From: Nisaea sp.
Lineage (GTDB): Bacteria > Pseudomonadota > Alphaproteobacteria > Thalassobaculales > Thalassobaculaceae
Assembly: GCF_034670185.1 (NCBI RefSeq)
Contig: NZ_JAXMNY010000004.1
Location: 1 to 64,000, forward strand
Direction of reading: 5' to 3'
DNA: 64,000 nt
In this document: positions 62,613 through 64,000 of the stretch, piece after piece
Layout of the letters: every line of letters begins with the position of its first letter
How positions within the stretch are numbered: position 1 is the first letter of the stretch
Position numbers and translations under genes: made by a program
Notes under the pieces: model-generated
What the model saw: the letters and a program-made list of their open reading frames with translations, nothing else
Told to the model about the DNA's origin: nothing
The model's database searches: none

Positions 62613-63659
62613 ATGAAAATCCTTCTCGTTTCCGACGCCTGGTTCCCGCAGGTGAACGGCGTTGTCCGCACCCTGAACACGGTGATCGGCGAGCTCAAGG
62701 CCATGGGCCACGAGGTCGACACCATCACGCCGGACCAGTTCACCACCATCCCCTGCCCGACCTATCCGGAGATCCGCTTGGCCTGCTGGCCCTTCTTCCG
62801 GGTCCCGGCGATGATCGAGGCGGCCCGGCCGGATGCCATCCATATCGCCACCGAAGGGCCGCTGGGGATGACGGCGCGGCGCTATTGCGTGCGCAACAAG
62901 CTGCCTTTCACCACGGCCTATCACACCCGGTTCCCGGAATATGTCGAGCCGCGCCTCGGCGTGCCGGTGTCATGGACCTACAAGGTCATGCGCCATTTTC
63001 ACGGCAAGTCCGCCGGTGTCATGGTGGCCACGAAATCCATCCGCGCCGATCTTGAGGCGCGCGGCTTCGACAACATCAAGGACTGGAGCCGGGGCGTCGA
63101 CACAGAGCTGTTCCGACCCCAATCAAAAGATTCGATCGACGCGCCGCGACCGGTCTTCATGTTCGTCGGTCGGGTGGCGGTGGAAAAGAACCTTCCCGCT
63201 TTCCTTGAGCTGGACCTGCCCGGCAGCAAGGTGGTTGTCGGCGGCGGCCCTGACATGAACATGCTGAAAAAGCGCTATCCGGACACCATCTTCGTTGGTG
63301 CCAAGAAGGGTGAGGATCTGGCCCGGCATTACGCGGCAGCCGATGTCTTCGTCTTCCCGAGCCGGACCGATACATTCGGCCTCGTCATGCTGGAAGCCCT
63401 CGCGTCGGGCGTGCCGGTCGCAGCTTTCCCGGTTCCCGGCCCGCTGGATGTCATCGCGTCGGAGAAGGTTGGCGTGCTGTCAGAAGATCTTGGTGCGGCG
63501 GCCAAGGCTGCGTTGAAGCTTTCCGCTGAAGACTGCCGGGCCTATGCGCTCGGCTACAGCTGGCAAGCCTGCGCAGAGCAGTTCTTCAACAATCTGGCCC
63601 CCTTCGATTCCGATGCCGCTTTCGGCCGTTTCACGGCACGACCCGTCAAAGCCGCCTGA
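62613..63659 (+). CDS. GT4 glycosyltransferase, Agt-like diacylglycerol glycosyltransferase
   Basis: 348 residues, GT-B fold. N-terminal ILLVSDAWFPQVNGVVRTLNTVI, TEGPLGMTARRYC, HTRFPEYV; C-terminal FVGRVAVEKN and PSRTDTFGLVMLEALASGVPVAAFPVPGP (the GT4 nucleotide-sugar Glu motif). In marine and rhizobial alphaproteobacteria the gene after plcP encodes Agt, making glucosyl- or glucuronosyl-diacylglycerol under phosphate starvation. Donor preference is not predictable by eye. Confidence 0.8.
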   Translation: MKILLVSDAWFPQVNGVVRTLNTVIGELKAMGHEVDTITPDQFTTIPCPTYPEIRLACWPFFRVPAMIEAARPDAIHIATEGPLGMTARRYCVRNKLPFTTAYHTRFPEYVEPRLGVPVSWTYKVMRHFHGKSAGVMVATKSIRADLEARGFDNIKDWSRGVDTELFRPQSKDSIDAPRPVFMFVGRVAVEKNLPAFLELDLPGSKVVVGGGPDMNMLKKRYPDTIFVGAKKGEDLARHYAAADVFVFPSRTDTFGLVMLEALASGVPVAAFPVPGPLDVIASEKVGVLSEDLGAAAKAALKLSAEDCRAYALGYSWQACAEQFFNNLAPFDSDAAFGRFTARPVKAA

Positions 63660-63761
63660 CGTTTTACGCCAATAAGAACTTGGCCCGGCAACGGCGCCCT
63701 AGTATGCATTCCCGTAATCGCGAAAAGTGACCGATTCGGTCCTGATGTTCGAACGGAAAGC

Positions 63762-64000
63762 ATGCTGAAACGTCTGTTGCGCACGGATACCGGCCGCGAG
63801 GTCGCAAGCCGCCTGTTGGCCACCTTGCTTCGGGGCCTCGCGCGCACCATCCGTTGGCAGATCATCAATCCAGAAATCGCTGACACCGTCTTCCGAAGTG
63901 AGCAGCCGATGATCGGCGCCTTCTGGCATAACCGCATCATGCTGATGACGGAGATCTGGAACAGCGACCGGCCGTTCGCCATGCTGCAGTCGAAACACCC
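63762..64000 (+). CDS. DUF374 lysophospholipid acyltransferase-like protein, 3' end missing
   Basis: Starts at ATG 63762 and runs off the window after 79 codons. The N-terminal part includes a hydrophobic or amphipathic stretch (LLATLLRGLARTIRWQI) and PMIGAFWHNRIMLM, the DUF374 form of the acyltransferase motif with HNR in place of HGR. GGAAAG lies just upstream. Being next after plcP-agt suggests it too acts in membrane lipid synthesis. Confidence 0.72.
   Translation, partial: MLKRLLRTDTGREVASRLLATLLRGLARTIRWQIINPEIADTVFRSEQPMIGAFWHNRIMLMTEIWNSDRPFAMLQSKH

Overview
The window is a GC-rich (roughly 60-63% by eye) chromosomal segment of an alphaproteobacterium, most likely a marine Rhodospirillales-type organism. 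This rests on the gene families present (DUF1289, DUF1491, DUF2937, DUF4170, ApaG), the glyQ-glyS-ppdK order, an Irr-type iron element at bacterioferritin, and a PlcP-Agt lipid-remodelling pair. The placement is an inference from content, not from a marker gene. No phage, transposase, CRISPR array or rRNA is visible. There is one tRNA, tRNA-Gly(CCC).

Layout. 1-4.1 kb: the 3' part of a secreted RTX protein, then two overlapping GT2 glycosyltransferases. 4.3-7.3 kb: the speD-speE spermidine operon with its terminator, DUF1289-RidA, and a DJ-1/PfpI protein without its nucleophilic Cys. 7.7-14.8 kb: tRNA-Gly, apaG, folE, trkH, an ArgE-type deacetylase, an IlvD/EDD sugar-acid dehydratase and a soluble histidine kinase. 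14.8-18 kb: otnK diverging from otnI-denD (four-carbon sugar acids). 18-21.3 kb: a tyrosine phosphatase, a small unknown protein, a VOC protein and a GT1-type glycosyltransferase. 21.4-22.8 kb: an iron cluster (unknown protein behind a Fur-like site, bfr, bfd). 23-26.1 kb: cobQ, two tandem cyclophilins and DUF1491.

26.3-36.2 kb is one long nucleoside operon: BMP-type binding protein, double ATPase, two permeases, purine-nucleoside phosphorylase, deoC, deoA, deoB, DUF2937 and a uracil-DNA-glycosylase-family protein. Together these import nucleosides, phosphorolyse them and pass deoxyribose phosphate to central metabolism. 36.2-43.1 kb: a DMT exporter; a leftward run FAH hydrolase, SDR, SnoaL-like, DUF302 and YeeE/TsuA-like permease; and, diverging from it, a dgoK-like kinase and a beta-hydroxyacid dehydrogenase. 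A palindromic interspersed repeat follows. 43.3-50.1 kb: a PRISE-type reductase, ppdK, glyS and glyQ.

50.1-58.5 kb is the accessory part. It holds a displaced 5' copy of glyQ, three paralogues of a small STAS/SpoIIAA-like family, an AT-richer methyltransferase plus phytanoyl-CoA-dioxygenase-like pair, a two-repeat DUF4170 protein, UbiD, and a very AT-rich GSCFA-domain gene that looks foreign. 58.6-64 kb: pmbA, a YHS-domain protein, a lipid kinase diverging from a plcP-agt operon with a Pho-box-like site between them, and the start of a DUF374 acyltransferase cut by the window edge.

No single wholly new system is obvious. The strongest leads are the glyQ duplication with its embedded paralogue family, the Fur-boxed unknown gene beside bfr/bfd, the structured non-coding stretch between bfd and cobQ, and the Pho-linked lipid module.
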